DNA from: Paragyromitra xinjiangensis
Taxonomy: Eukaryota; Ascomycota; Pezizomycetes; Pezizales; Discinaceae
Direction: 5' to 3'
DNA length: 64,000 bases
NCBI GenBank assembly: GCA_038503065.1
Contig: JBCAMK010000011.1
Span: 248,001-312,000 of the forward strand
The notes below the pieces were generated by a model. The model searched no databases and was not told the DNA's origin. It saw nothing but the letters and a program-made list of their open reading frames with translations. Shown here piece after piece: positions 1 through 12,480 of the stretch (position 1 is its first letter; every line of letters begins with the position of its first letter). A program made the position numbers and the translations under genes.

Positions 1-594
1 TTTACCATTTTCTGGCTCGGCTGGTCTTCTGTTTCGTTTCTATTACTCTCATTTATTGGTGTTCTTATTCTTCAGCAGTTTTCTTGGCTCTAAGTTCATT
101 CTAGGTGTTGATACTTCACTTGTTTACGCTGGCTGTAGGTATGGGTGTTCATCGATAGGGATTTGTAACACGAAAAACAAATTTTAGGATTTAATATGGA
201 AAAAAAACAAACATTTCGAGAAATCAAATTTTTGAAACAAAAAATGAAAGAGGAAACAAAGAAATAAGGCTGGAAAAGGAGTAATAAAGAAAAATGCGCA
301 AATACAAGCAAGTAAACCTTCCTCCATCGTCTTAAAACTAATTAGTGTCATGCCGCGACGTTCCATATCAACTTATTACTCCTGATCTTCAACCTTCACA
401 GATTTCCTCTTCTTTGCCTTCTAAGTTGCTTTCTTCTTCTCCGCCTTCTCCCTTGTCTCCGCCTCCTTCTCCGCCTTCTCCTCCTTCTTTTGTGCCTTCT
501 CTTTCCTCTTTCCTATCTCCTTCTTCTCCGCCTTTGTCTTGCTTGCTCTCTTTCTTACCTTCCTTCCTGGCGATTCGAAGCCAGAGTCAGAATC

Positions 595-668
595 GGAGGA
601 GTCGGAGGAGTCGGAGTTGGAGTCGGAGTCGGAATCGGAATCGGAATCGGAATCGGAATCAGAGTCGA
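595..668 (-). repeat. GGAGTC/GGAATC hexamer repeat (codes for Asp-Ser on minus)
   Basis: About twelve imperfect 6-bp units run in a row. On the minus strand they code for alternating Asp-Ser, within the third block of the relic at 421-1740. Confidence 0.8.
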
Positions 669-1539
669 TCTTGATAGGATCATCCGTGTCCTCAAATTTG
701 ACACCTCTTGCTCCCCAAGCCGGGTCTTCTATGTTGTGCCAGTCCGGGTTCGCCTTGATAAATTTCGCTGCGCCCTTCTCGAATTTTTTTGCAGCATTAA
801 AAAATGATTATATCCCCCCCAGCTTTTCCATGATATGAACGGAAAACCGTCCTAGTTTCTGAAGTAACTTCCTTATCATCCTAGTGAATCTTCATGTAAG
901 TAGCTGGGAACCTTTTTTTGTGACTGACGTATAGAGGGCTAGATCCAGAATCTTTAGCCCCTGGCCCTTATCGTCGTACGCAACCCCAATAATCACAAAA
1001 GTGTGCCTATCACTCTTTTCGACTACCTTTCATGGTTGGGAGCTTCTTATTCCACACACCCGGATACGCAGGCGATATGTGCAGAATCTTTGTGGCCCAC
1101 GTGCTATGAGCAATCAATTACCAAACCCAACTTCCTAAATTGCTCCCCCTTGGAGCTGTTCTTTGGTGTATTGCCCTCCCTTCTTGGTTTTCCCCTTGGG
1201 ATTTTTAGGGTTTCGTTTATCTGCGGGCCTTTCCCCTTCCTTTTCCCCTTCCTTCTCCCCTTCCTTCTCTTCATCACCCACTTCTTCCGCACTGATTTTC
1301 TCCAATTTCTCAGCCTCCTCCGCCCAAATGGCCTCCTTCAACTCACTCTAGCGCCGCAAGCTTTCTGCTATCTCCATCGTTAAGTCAACCAATGGAGGGT
1401 TTCCTTGCAAATCGACGAGTCGCTTGTTAACTCCCTTTGAACCCCTAAGGGCCTCGAGGTATGAGCGCTTCTGTTTCTTTATCAGCGAATCCTGGGAGTT
1501 CTGCTCGGAATCCCCTGCGTCATCACCATCAGACTGCGA

Positions 1540-1725
1540 ATCGGCTGTTTCTAAGTCTCCGAATCCTGCTGAATTGACTCCCGAATAGACCCCGAATCGG
1601 CTGTTTCTAAGCCTCCGAATCCTGCTGAATTGACTGCTGAATTGACTGCGTGCCAGCGCCTGAATCGACGCCCGAACCGCTTCCGAATCCACTGCCTGCC
1701 AGCGCCTGAACCAACTGCTGAATAG
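1540..1725. repeat. CCGAATC-GACTG minisatellite, copy 1
   Basis: Short units built from CTGAATTGACTG, CCGAATC and CTGTTTCTAAGCCTCCGAA recur many times. The same vocabulary of units occurs at 42917-43200, about 41 kb away. On the minus strand it codes for SIQQ-like repeats. Confidence 0.7.
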
Positions 1726-2531
1726 CAGACCAAACAATTGATTTGGGCACAGGTGAGTTTAGTGCGGGGGGGGGGGTTGCCCCTAGTGGCGACTGCTTGA
1801 TTTTGTACATAGAGACCCCGTAGTGCAGCTTTCCAATATACATAGCCAAATTGATACCAATAATCATGAACATTCGCGTACCCCCAGTAGTATAGGCGAC
1901 CTACAAGCGACAGTGCGGTCCACAGGAATTGATAGAGCTCCAGGAAGGTCCGCCACGCTTGGTGTGTGGTCCAGGGAGGTCCACGAGGGTCCGTGAGATC
2001 AAGAAATCTCTATCTGTAAGTCAATAATCGAGTCTAAGGGACCGCGTTGCCTTACAAGTATAGTTGCTTTGTCGATTGATGTTTTGGTTTGTTTCGTGAT
2101 AGGTTATGTTTGGTTTTCTTTGTTCTTTCTTTATTCGGTCAGGATGGAGGGAATTGATAACATCATAATGAAAACATGGTCAAAAAATGAACTGTAACCA
2201 ACCATTCGCAAATCATCCACAGGGAATCATATGGTTGGCTATTGAAGGGTCCCGTCTGGTATATATTGATTTTTACGACTTAAAAATTCGGTACACGTTG
2301 ATCGCTTCGTTCACCATAAAAATGACATCACCACTTCTTGGACAGCATCATCAACGTCAGACTGGATTCCTCTTCTCCCCTTCACTCATCCAACTCCGGC
2401 CTTGGTTTGGACACGATGCCCTGCCCTGTCTCTCTTGAAATCTCTTGCTCCTATATACTTGCGTCCATCCCCTGATACCCGTATTTAAGCCTCAGTTATC
2501 CCTAGCTCTCCACCGAACGGAAACATCCACA

Positions 2532-4820
2532 ATGTCTTCCTGCTTCGGTTCTCGCAAGCCCAAACACCTCGACACAGAGCCTCTACTCGCCCAATATGGC
2601 GACAACACCACTCTCCAGGCCCAGGCCCACTCAAAGCTACACACTTACCAAATGCTGCGGGCTCTAGCCAAGGGCTACTTCCCATCCACAGACCAGGCCA
2701 TCGTGCAGCTACGAACACTCTTATCAGCTGACGTGTTGAACCCAACAAACACCCAGCTGACAGCTGACGGGAGGAAATTTGTAAGATATATGAGGAAGCT
2801 TATCACAGAGCTTATCGAGCTGCTACGGGAGAAGAATGGCGAGGATCAATTGCAGGACTTTTTGTGGTGTGTTGGGAAGGCGAGGGTTTCTTTGGATGCC
2901 CAGGATCTGGTGCAGACTGTGACGAATACGAAGGCGCGGGCAGATGCGAGGGCTGGTGAGTTTGGGCTTTTCTCGTCGCGTCATCTTCGCTAATGTGTTG
3001 CAGCGTACGATTCTCTACAGACTGTGTTTGATCTCATCTTGGCAAATGGCGACTTCCGGAAACTTGTGTCTGACGTCACAACAATCACCCGTCAGGTTCT
3101 TGCCGATACGGCCTCGGCATCTGCCACTGCTGCGTTGACGGTTGCTGACACCATCTTGCCGACAAACAGCGAATTAGCAGCTGTTACTTCTACAGATACA
3201 GTCCTAGCTTCTGATATTCCGAAAGACCAGGTTGTTCAAGTGCCAACGCGAGAAATTGCTGATGCCGTCGCGGAGGGATTCTCTGAGACTGTAGGAGAGA
3301 CTATAGACAGCGCGAGGAGAGAGTTTAGCAAAGACGATCGGAAGAATGCAATGCTTGCTAGAATGAAGATGGCGGTCTTGCGGTTGAGGAGGAATACAGA
3401 TTATACGGATTCTGTGACGATATTATCACTTCTGCTCAAGAGATATGTGTATATCTATTCCCGAGCGCTCGATAACACCACAGCTGCTCTCGGAGAAGAC
3501 TTGCAGCCCAATCCGGAGCTGGATAGAGCTATTAAGAGTTTCGGGAGTCTTGTCAAGTCTTTTGGAGAGAGGAAAGAATGGGACGAGCTTTCGAGACGCT
3601 GGGACAGGGTGATGAGCCATGCTCGCAGAGATGCAGAGTTTGAGAGTGTCATGGACGATCTAGGGAGCTGTGTTCAAGCATTCCTGACGGACCCTGATTT
3701 TGTTTCATCCGCTGAAGACAAGCTATCGGCCATCCGGGAAAAGATACGTGGCGTCGGTACAGAGGGGACTGTTCGGGGGGATGTGGACGCATTTCTTGAA
3801 CAAGCGCATATAGTCTTCGTTTCCATCATCCACGATAGCGCTGTATCCGGAATTATATCTACATCACATACGATCATTAAAACGCTCTTTGAGTCTGATT
3901 CGGAACATGTGTTGAATCCGAATCTGACGTCTGATATGTTTTATGTTCTTCTTCCACTCGCTTTCAAGATGATACAATTCGTTCCGATACCCCGTTTGAC
4001 TGTTTCAGCACCCGAAATCGACCTACTTATTGAGAACTTAATCCTCGAACCAGGCGACACCATCAACGACTCTTCGTTCTTCCCATTCCGCCTTCGCTTC
4101 GAAACACAAAACAACGTCGAGATCCGAAAAGGTCGCCATCGCAATACAGCAAGTCTAGAGTCCTTCGCAACAATCAAGATCGAAGGCATCACCATGAGAG
4201 CTGACGACGTCGGTTACTGGTTCCGTCTCCATAAAGGGCTCTTACGATTCAGCGAGTCGGGTCTTGCGGGATTCCAGATGGATTCACGGGGTACGGATAT
4301 CTATATTAATGTCGAATTTGGGAAGAACCGCGTCGACAAGATCGTCAGTCTACGCGATGTACGCGTAAAGATCCATAAACTATCTTACACACTACGGAAA
4401 TCCTACTTCTCCTTCGCAGCGTGGTTGTTCAAACCGGTTATAAAACGTGTACTACGGAGAACCCTCGAGAAAGAAATAGCAGCGAATATCGCAATGGCTC
4501 TTAAATTCTCAAACCGTGAATTACTGTTCGCCCGTGAGCGACTTCGGGCCACACGGATTGCGGAGCCGAGCGATTGGAGGAAGTTCATCAGCGCTGTGGT
4601 CACACGATTAACGCCTCCGGAGAATCCGGATGTGGATGTTAGGCTGGGTGTGTTGCCGCAGAAGGGAGAGGGTGTATTTGAAGGGAAGAGGACTCCGGGT
4701 AGTTTAGTCGGCTTGTGGGAGGAGGAGGGAGAGAGGGCAGGGGAGATTGTGGATGAAGAGTCGGTTGGGGGGTGGAGGAATGAGGTTTTTGATATTCATG
4801 CTACTTTGATGACTCGATAG
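2532..4820 (+). CDS. HAM1-like N-terminal domain protein
   Basis: Two exons, 2532-2955 and 3004-4820, give 746 aa. The 48-bp intron (GTGAGT...CAG, branch-like GCTAATG) changes GCT G/CG into Ala-Ala and restores the frame to YDSLQTVFDLI. The N terminus contains a segment resembling the fungal HAM1_N domain (LRTLLSADVLNP, then GRKFVRYMRKL and LREKNGEDQLQDFLW). The middle is helical. Residues of about 400-600 are beta-rich with LDLLIENLILEPGD-like strands, compatible with the lipid-binding BPI/TULIP-like fold proposed for this family. There is no signal peptide or obvious membrane segment. HAM1-type proteins are linked to hyphal anastomosis in some fungi, so a role in lipid handling or hyphal fusion is only inferred. 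The start is the first ATG after a TATATA-like box at about 2453. Confidence 0.8.
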
Positions 4821-5654
4821 TTTGAATAGGAGTTTTAGTGGGTATATACAGTTTTTTTTGGTTGGGTGGTGTTTTGTAGTTGTGGGTTTCAGTGGTCGGT
4901 AGATACTGCTTGTGGGGGGGCATAACGGGTGTAGGCTGGTGGTGGTAATAGGCTGGGGGTATACGTTCTCAATCCAAAGAGGTTTAGAGAAACATTAGGA
5001 GATGTATTAATACTTTCATAATAGATAATTAGTCTCGAAATTAGATCCCTGGTAATTTGGTGAGAATGCATAAAAATGAAATGGGTTTCTATTGGTGCAT
5101 TTCTCACTGCAAGGTCTTACTGTGAGTCATTTGTCTTTATTAATAGAGCCATCTAACTGGTATAAATTACAAAATCCCTGTGCATATGCGTCGCGCTTTG
5201 AAGGTAAAGCCATCGCAGTTAAACTCTAATTATTTTGTCTTTGGGCATAGAATGTGAGGTCTTAGACTCTAGAAATGCCAGGAATTAGAGCTTCGGAACT
5301 TAGAGATATTGATGAGGAAGTTCGATAGCTTGTCTCTTGATTGCGCGCTGGGATTGGACCTAAACAATATATGTGTAATGGGGAGTGAAGAAAAGTACCA
5401 ATAATTTGTCCTCCCTATTCCCATTAATCACCTCTTGGTCGAAAGAAAAACAGAAACCAATTTGAAAAACCCACTCAGAAAAGTCGAAACTAACAATACG
5501 AACAAGATGAAACTACCAAATAAGCAACCCCTCCTTCCATCTCTAAATATAGCCTAGTTCTCGTTAAATCCTCCTCCTCCTCCTCCTCCTCCTCCTCCTC
5601 CATCATCTCCCAAAATCATTCAAAACCATACCTTATCCAAAAAAAGTTACCAAC
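4821..5654. other. Intergenic spacer with TCC microsatellite
   Basis: The 3' flanks of two convergent genes meet here. A (TCC)n run of about eleven units lies at 5570-5601. I see no supported gene; the short frame at 4889-5107 has no features. Confidence 0.6.
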
Positions 5655-8600
5655 TTATATATAAAACATGCTCTCCTTCAATGCTGATGCGACTCCCTTA
5701 CCCCATGCCTCTTCTGCCTTAGCAAAATTCACTTCCGATGATTCCGATCCGGTTGTTGAGCCCTCTGCATTCAAAAGGCCATGGATGTAACATCTCCCAC
5801 GCTCACAGAGAAGATCAGCATAATATGCCGGAGGACAGACGGAAACTGATTTAGTGGCCCTTCCGAATAGGTAGCACAAATTGTGAGTCTACTGAAAGTC
5901 AGCTAAAAGTTTCCCATGGTATCTGGTACAAGGGCTACTGACCATTTGTTCTATCCCATCAGCACCGAGACCGATCTCGTCTAACACGACGACGTAGTGT
6001 GCAGGGCGAGTGGTCCCTTGCAATCCCGCGTGGGCTTGTAGGTAGAAGTCCCAATAACGAACACCCGTAATCCCTCGATCTACCACAGTTCCATTCTTTG
6101 GGTTCCCTTTCTTATCTGACCCGTCTTCGTTAACGGGATAAAACCTTGTGTGGTGTCGCTTCCCAACGACTACGATTGACAGCTTCGCTTTCGGGCGTTT
6201 CCCATATACTTTCTTAATAGCCTCCCGGATAGGCGGAAGCTCTTCCACTAAGATCTTTTGATATTGACTCTCGCCGACTCCGTCGCGGTAGATAACGATC
6301 TTTGTGGGAAGATTGTTGTTGTTTTTCTTCTCCCATAGCTTCAGCCTTTCTACCATCATTTCTTCTAGACATGTTACCATTTCCTTTTTGCTTTTCTGTA
6401 GAACAACGCTGGCGGGCCATTGGGCGTAGTGGCCGTCAATGCTAGCTACTACGCCGGCGATGCTGGGGACACCTTTGACACTTCCGGGACTAGGATGAGT
6501 TACGTCTAGCAGGTGTTAGAAGGTTGTTGATTAAAGGGTGATTCTTTCAACACATACCTATGCCAACCAACATTGTTTTTCCGTCTCGAAGAGTTGGTCC
6601 GAGCTTTTCTGGAGAAAGTGCCTGGTTTACGCCTCCACATTTGAGGTTGAACTTCGTAATGTTAGCTGTGTCACCTGCTAGAGAAACAGCTTAGGTAGGC
6701 TACTGACCTTCAGTGCTACATTGGCATGATATTGCACATTTCTATCTTTCGCAAACTTTGAAGCGACAACGCAGACTGTGTGAATACCAGCTTTCGTATC
6801 CCCAAAATACTTAATCTTGGAATACGTGATTTTATCATTACTTGGGATGACGACGAGTAGGATCTTAGGCCGTGGATCTTGGCCATGGAAATGACGCAAA
6901 CTGCTTTGGATGGCTGCATCATTTTGGGCTTCGTTGCCAGGAAGTACGCATTCGTAAGATGGATGTCTATGGCCGATGTCTATCCCACAGTCCTTCAACA
7001 CTAGTGTGAAATCTTCAAGAATTCTAGGGAGATTATTGCCAATTGGATCTCTTCTGTCATTTGGGATGGTGAAGCGCAGGCATCCCCAGGTGCCAAGTTT
7101 AGCGGGGACGGTAAATTTAATGCCAGCCATATTCCAGGAACCTATAAGCAGATTCAGTATTAATTCTATTAATTCAATGTTCACCGGGGTTAATACCATC
7201 CCTAGTGTTGATGACCTTATTCCCTTTGTATTGGACTTGAGGTGGAGCGAGAATTCGACCATCTACTGTCAACATGCTCGGGTTGACTGTGATACCAAAG
7301 GGAGCCTGGTAAACAACGCAAAATTTAGATAAAACTGCACTCGAAACCTCACACAGTCAAGGATAAGAATAAGAAAAGCACTCACCAGCCAATTCCGTTC
7401 CTGCTGTCCTGCAATTCCGACCACCTGACAACCCTGTCCAGTGATCGACCTGGCGTTTTCAGCTGGCGGTCGACACGCAACCTCGATCATATTCCTGGTC
7501 TGGTTTTCGTTGAGTTTTCCTTTGAATGGTTGGCCTTGGAGTACCGTGCACACCTCCGGGGGGATGTACACCGGCCTTTCCTGATTACCGACATTAACGA
7601 CCGGGAGAAACGGGTATCTAAGCTGGATGTTATGTTCTACATAGAGGTAAGTTACTGTGTGCGTAGGGGGGTCACAAAAGGGAATATACCCTTCATAAAC
7701 CAAGTCTCCACGTTAGATATACCATTGTCGGTCTGGAAAGTAACATCTCTCGCCCCTTTACCAAACCCGTGTTTTCCGCTTAGTCCTATGATAGTTTTGA
7801 CTCGTTTCTGGGCTACACCCCCACTCTTTAAGTATGACGTCTCAACTCTCAATCCCTTCAAGAATGTGCGGAGCTTTGCTATTAGGGGCGGGTGCCATCC
7901 GCCCCGAGTGGGGGGTTCAGTACCCCCAAGGAAATCAGCAATCAATTCCCACAGTGGCACGGGACTATAAAACGCTGAAGTGCAGACGTTCAAGTTTAAA
8001 AGTATCCTAGCATTTGAGGTGCGGACTGATGAGTAGTAGCCTCGAAGAGCAACTAGGCCCCCGCTGAGAGACTCTGGGTTACTTTCAAGGACAAAGTACT
8101 TGTTCTGACCGTAGGGCACAATGCCGCTAACTGTGTTAGCTCGTTTAGCCATTACAATATTCAAGGCTTGTATGGTCTCCTCTTGGGCCTCGAGCACAGC
8201 TGCTGCTTCGGTGTTGCACAGGTAGGACAGTAAGTCTTCCACTAATTTTAGGAGGTTATCAGTGCGAGCTCCGCATAGCCGAATGGGGGATCTGTAAATC
8301 GCAAAGAAATATGAAAGTATTTACCTGTGATCATTCCAGTCTTCTGAATAACCAGCTTATAGACCTTGGACCTTTCATGTGGTCCAGCCTGGTCTTCATC
8401 GTAGTAGGTGATATCTATCTTTCCACGATCATCATCCAGCGGAACGCGCTTGGCAGAAATGATTGTTGAGCTGCTATCAGTCGCCACACTGTCGCGAATA
8501 CTTGAAAAGGCGGGAGTATCCCAAAGAAGCTGAAAAAGGCGGCGACGTTTACGCTTCTGCTTTTCCTCTGGGACAATTTCGACATTATAACGGAATAGTG

Positions 8601-9083
8601 GTACCTTTGCCGTTGATTGAAAGTGGAAGTAGTTGGTACGTAGGATTATTGGTGTGCCTTGCGTAGCATAGTTAGGACGAGGTGGTGTTGGGATTTTGTC
8701 GCTGGCCAATGAGAGCTTTTCTAGGGAGAGACCCTTCTGAGCCGCAATAATGCCGTCTTCGACCCTTCTAACCTCAGCAGAAGGCGGTGGGGTGCTTGTT
8801 GAACCTTCAGGCCTGTACTAAAGGTTAGTACCAGAAAATTGGACCCACGGGGGTTGTTAAGCCTAGATACATGCCTGAAGATATCAACTGGCCCTCCCCG
8901 ACCTCGCCCACGATCTCCCCCTCTGCCGCGGAAACCCCCACGATCTCCTCTCCCACCACCACCACCCCCTCCTCCATATCCTCCATATCCTTGCCCATCC
9001 CCTCGTCCTCGGCCTGCACCTCGGCCTGCTCCTTGACTGTCTCCTTGACCTCGACCACCGGCCCCGCGATTACGACCAGACAT
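5655..9083 (-). CDS. Argonaute (QDE-2/AGO family), predicted slicer
   Basis: Nine exons are supported by domain continuity: 9083-8871, 8817-8325, 8241-7690, 7636-7386, 7305-7185, 7141-6708, 6651-6558, 6505-5943, 5888-5655. They total 2955 nt, or 984 aa. Residues 1-65 are an RGG/GGYGG-rich tail. Next come the Argonaute N domain, the L1 linker (GYYSSVR, near 300), PAZ (about 360-470, with NIQLRYPFLPVVNVG), L2/MID (RILAPPQVQY, GSWNMAG) and PIWI. The catalytic tetrad appears complete: Asp in GIDVTHPSPGS (about 720), Glu in KKEMV (about 759), Asp in YRDGVGESQY (about 794) and His in RPAHY (about 888). The C terminus is MFYI, as in canonical Argonautes. It would bind small RNAs and cleave target RNA in quelling-type silencing, which fits a transposon-rich region. 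The family call is firm; individual splice sites are inferred. Confidence 0.93.
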
Positions 9084-9834
9084 TGATATTTTTCGAAGAT
9101 ATGTAGGATGGATTTTTAGATTTTGGCTATCGCCTGTTGACTATTCAATAGCGAGGATTGCTAGAAATTTGATATCTTGCGATGGAGGATCCAGGTTACA
9201 ATGCGGAGCGAACCTTTATGGGGGAAGCATATGGTGCCCAAAATCAGGCGGGCAACGGAGGCAAGGGGCAACGGAAACGGTCTAGCGACTCATAGTAGCT
9301 ATGTGGGGGTACGAAATCTTGCTTATCTGCTGGATGCCTGAGTGAATCACTCCTGGCACGAAACACGTATGCGATTCCTTATATTACAAAAGGTATTGAC
9401 TCCCTACTGCTGCGATACTGGTAGGGTATTAATCTGGAGGAATAGTGGCGGTAGGCCAACCAAGCCTAAGGTGAGTGTGGCACACCAGCTTCTTTAGTTG
9501 AATCTCGCTTCCTAGGCCAGCAAGAACCCGAGTTCAGAAATGATTCAGGCCGCTGCTTAATAGCATGCTAGTTTACGATTCGATGACCTCGGACGAAGAA
9601 TTCTGGGTTGCCTGAACTAATGCGAACATTCGAAAACTGGTGTTGCTGTGGGGTGAACAGCACAGCGAACGGTGCATAGCCCCTCTCCGCCAGTAATTGC
9701 CTATCACGTAACATATTACTCACCAGACCAGTACTTTACAGAAAGAAAGCAACGAAACTTCAGAAGTCAGGCTCATACGAAACATCCAAGAAATTTCAAT
9801 CGTAGGTGGCGTCTTTCTGAACTTGCTCGCAGGT

Positions 9835-10165
9835 TGTGATACACAGAAAATGGTGCTGGGCTACACATCCTACAGCATAACACGCACAATATCCGGTTTA
9901 AAACCCTTGATCTACAAATATTATTGGATAGATGGTATATCCTTCGTAACAGAAACCTTTTCATGTGCTAAGTGGAAATTCGGCCATTTTTGGGCTTAGT
10001 TTAAGCGCGTGACGTTCTAGTAGAGCTAAAACAACAATCAATAAACTGATGGCTCCTGCCTTAATACAAGTAACAGTCACGCCGCATCAGCATCAGATCC
10101 TATGCAGGGTAAATATCTATATGGAGAGGGAATGGAATGAAAACGGAAACAGGATGCGTGCTTTA
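9835..10165 (+). repeat. 330-bp direct repeat, copy A
   Basis: Aligns by eye with 10757-11090: shared words include GCTGGGCTACACATCCTA, TGGTATATCCTTCGTAA, GACGTTCTAGTAGAGCT and AGATCCTATGCAGGGTAAAT. Most differences are C/T or G/A transitions, as expected of RIP-type mutation. Confidence 0.85.
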
Positions 10166-10508
10166 CTCGTGCTGCCGAAAAGTCTTCGTGTCACGTGCAG
10201 AATAACTGTCCGTTACCGTATTAGACGGTGTAACCGCCCATAACCGTGATTCCGATCGCTCTCGGCGCCAAGATTCTGAGGCTCCCCACAGTAAAGAAGG
10301 GGCGCGTGGAGTAGCAAGAATAGTAATCCCCTTAGCATTTATTCCCCTTTCGCGTTGGTTAGGATAGAGTTGCCGACGGGTTTACTACTCGTGATACAAT
10401 CGGTTATTCAATATCATAAGGATTCGAACCAATCAAGATATGGGGCGAATATGGTGGGAAGCGGCGTTGACAGTTCGAAAACTCCCATAAATAGCTTGAT
10501 CAACGAAG

Positions 10509-10690
10509 TGGCGGTGCTATATACTATAAGCTCGTGAAATTCGACCCGGCGCTAGTGAAAAACTAAACCTAATAGAGTAGGATCGCTGCGGCTGAGGCCC
10601 TTTTTCCCTATATAAGCCACGAAAAAACCTGCCGATCTGGGGATAGCGCCAGGTCGAATTTCACGAGTTTATACGGTATCACCGTCTTAA
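10509..10690. mobile_element. MITE-like inverted repeat element, about 180 bp
   Basis: The arms at 10531-10554 and 10644-10667 are near-perfect inverted copies (CTCGTGAAATTCGACC then CGGCGCTA, versus TAGCGCC then AGGTCGAATTTCACGAG). Weaker pairing continues outward to GGCGGTG on the left and CACCGTC on the right. It lies between the two copies of the 330-bp direct repeat. No coding content. Confidence 0.75.
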
Positions 10691-10756
10691 GTCTTGCTCG
10701 CCCAATAGGACGCCCCCCTTCATTAGAATCCCTGTATCATTGAATACCCGATGGTA

Positions 10757-11090
10757 TCACGAGTACACAGCAAATGGCGCTGGGCTACACATCCTATAGC
10801 ACAACACGCACAATGTCCGGTTTAAAACGATGTGTGAGTAGCGCAAGCACCCTTGGTCTACAAATGGTATATCCTTCGTAATAGAAACCTTTTCATGCGC
10901 TAAGTGGAACTCCGGCCATTTCGAGCTTAGTTTAAGTGTGTGACGTTCTAGTAGAGCTGAAACAATAATCAATAAATTGATAGCTCCGCTCCTACCGTAA
11001 TACAAACAATAGTCACGCTGCGTCAGCATCAGATCCTATGCAGGGTAAATATGAAATAGGATGAAAATGGAAACAGGATACGTGCTTTTA
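10757..11090 (+). repeat. 330-bp direct repeat, copy B
   Basis: Second copy of the repeat at 9835-10165, same orientation, about 925 bp downstream. It carries a small insertion (about 10860) and scattered transitions relative to copy A. Confidence 0.85.
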
Positions 11091-12090
11091 CATACATATA
11101 TGCATGCCCGCCGATGCATAACGGTTACAAAGAGTGATTACGGTCACGTGCATTAATATTTCACCTATCACAACTATGTGTAAGCTAGTTGGCCCGTAAA
11201 GTGAATATTTGAAGACAATTAATCGCCCAGATGAAGTACACTTATATTTGGTGTCTCTCTAAGTGAATATTTACATGTAATTTTGCTTACTACGCTCCCC
11301 GTAAGTCTTATTCACAGCAACAGTATCTAATAACCGCGGTCTAGAGGTGGGGTGGGGCCAGTAGCACCGACTCCTTAGGACTTGCTTTCTCCCCCCTGCT
11401 GGATGAAAAAAAAACCAAAGTCAAGTTTTTATAGATCTTTAGGGCGCCTTTGGATCCTGGCAAGTTCACGATACTACTCAGGCGCAGGCGCATCGGGCAT
11501 CGGGCCAAAGGCCTACCACGGGGCCTAGCATGACACCCCTCCTCTAAACCACGAGGCATACTGCACGGGAGGTACCTTGATTCCAACGTAACAGCCAACG
11601 AGTGGAGGCGGCATGAGTAGTGATTTGATATGATGCTATGTTTTGACCCATATACCATTAAACCCAATTTATAAATAGGTTGGCTGCTTTTCAAACAGAA
11701 TGGCCAATTTACAAATAGAGCAACTTTGTAGATAGAAAATCATACTAGTGAGTGGCCCAGGTTACTAGCTCCGCAACATACTTGTTTAGTATCTTTTGAG
11801 CCATGAAGTCAACTTATTATGGAAGCGGCGCAACAGAAAAAAGCCTCAGTCTTGATTATAGCCGTTTACCTTACTTACTCCTCTAAATCATTCATTCTAC
11901 CGATGTTGTGAGCGACGTCCCAGAGCCCAGCTGTTGGGGGGAATACTTCATCTCTAGTTGTATAATTCTGAGAGTTCTTCGACTTCCTTTGGCAGCAGAG
12001 TCGTGGATTATTCGATTTATTTGAGAGAATCTTACGGTGCTAGATCGTGATCAATGTTTACTATCTCGGGTGGTACCAGCCGGGGATTAA

Positions 12091-12480
12091 TATTGTTCAT
12101 AATCAAAAGTCTGTGTGTTTTTGAGTTAGCAACCGAATGGAACCCCAAATTGAAAGTCCACCGATTCTAGAGGAAAAAATCGAAAAAATACTAAAAAATA
12201 CCTCTCAGCCTACCAATCTAAACTCACATCCTCTAAACGCGATTAACCTTCCCTAGAGCTATGGAAGGCTGCGGGAAGACCTTAGGGAGACCTGCACACA
12301 GACCGCAAGAGCTGGAGCTCGGTTACAGTCATACACCTGAACTTTTAACCACATATTTCTCCCATTTGTGCTCTCTGAGAAGGCTTTTAGTAATTTTGAG
12401 AGGGTGGCTAGAATCAACAAAGCATGGGTTTTTACTGTTCCCTAATTTTTTCCATCTAGAATTGGCAGACTTTTGATTTG
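12091..12480. mobile_element. Degenerate TIR element related to 20016-20548
   Basis: The left part (TATTGTTCATAATCAAAAG, then TCTGTGTG and a GAAAAAATCGAAAAAAT run) matches the left arm of the element at 20016. The right part ends in GCAGACTTTTGATTTGGA, which pairs with it in inverted orientation. No transposase frame is present. Confidence 0.5.

Larger units (their letters stand above)
421..1740 (-). pseudogene. Decayed coding relic with acidic SD and KE repeats
   Basis: Three blocks on the minus strand read as one broken protein. Block one (about 1740-1135) is a single frame interrupted by one in-frame TAG near 1348; it contains QQS-rich repeats, a Lys/Arg stretch, then an EKEG-rich tail. 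Block two, near 1020-900, reads as a compact beta-rich segment with the words HTFVIIGVAYDDKG and LKILDLALYT. Block three (about 815-421) holds GAAKFIKANPDWHNIEDPAWG, then a (DS)n run and a Lys/Glu-rich basic tail ending in TAG at 421. No single frame joins the blocks and no clear start Met exists. I do not recognise the family. A transposon-borne or lineage-specific expanded gene is possible; the plus-strand frames over the same repeats look like shadows. Confidence 0.45.

Noticed and set aside
345..838. Overlapping plus-strand frames with Pro/Ser and ESESES runs
   Set aside because: They are the opposite strand of a better minus-strand relic and consist only of low-complexity translation.
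10415..10430. GGATTCGAACC resembling a tRNA B box
   Set aside because: Flanking bases do not form a T stem or acceptor stem, and no A box is at the right distance on the minus strand.
12261..12476. 71-codon plus-strand frame
   Set aside because: It lies inside a degenerate inverted-repeat element and has no features or homologous frame in the related element.
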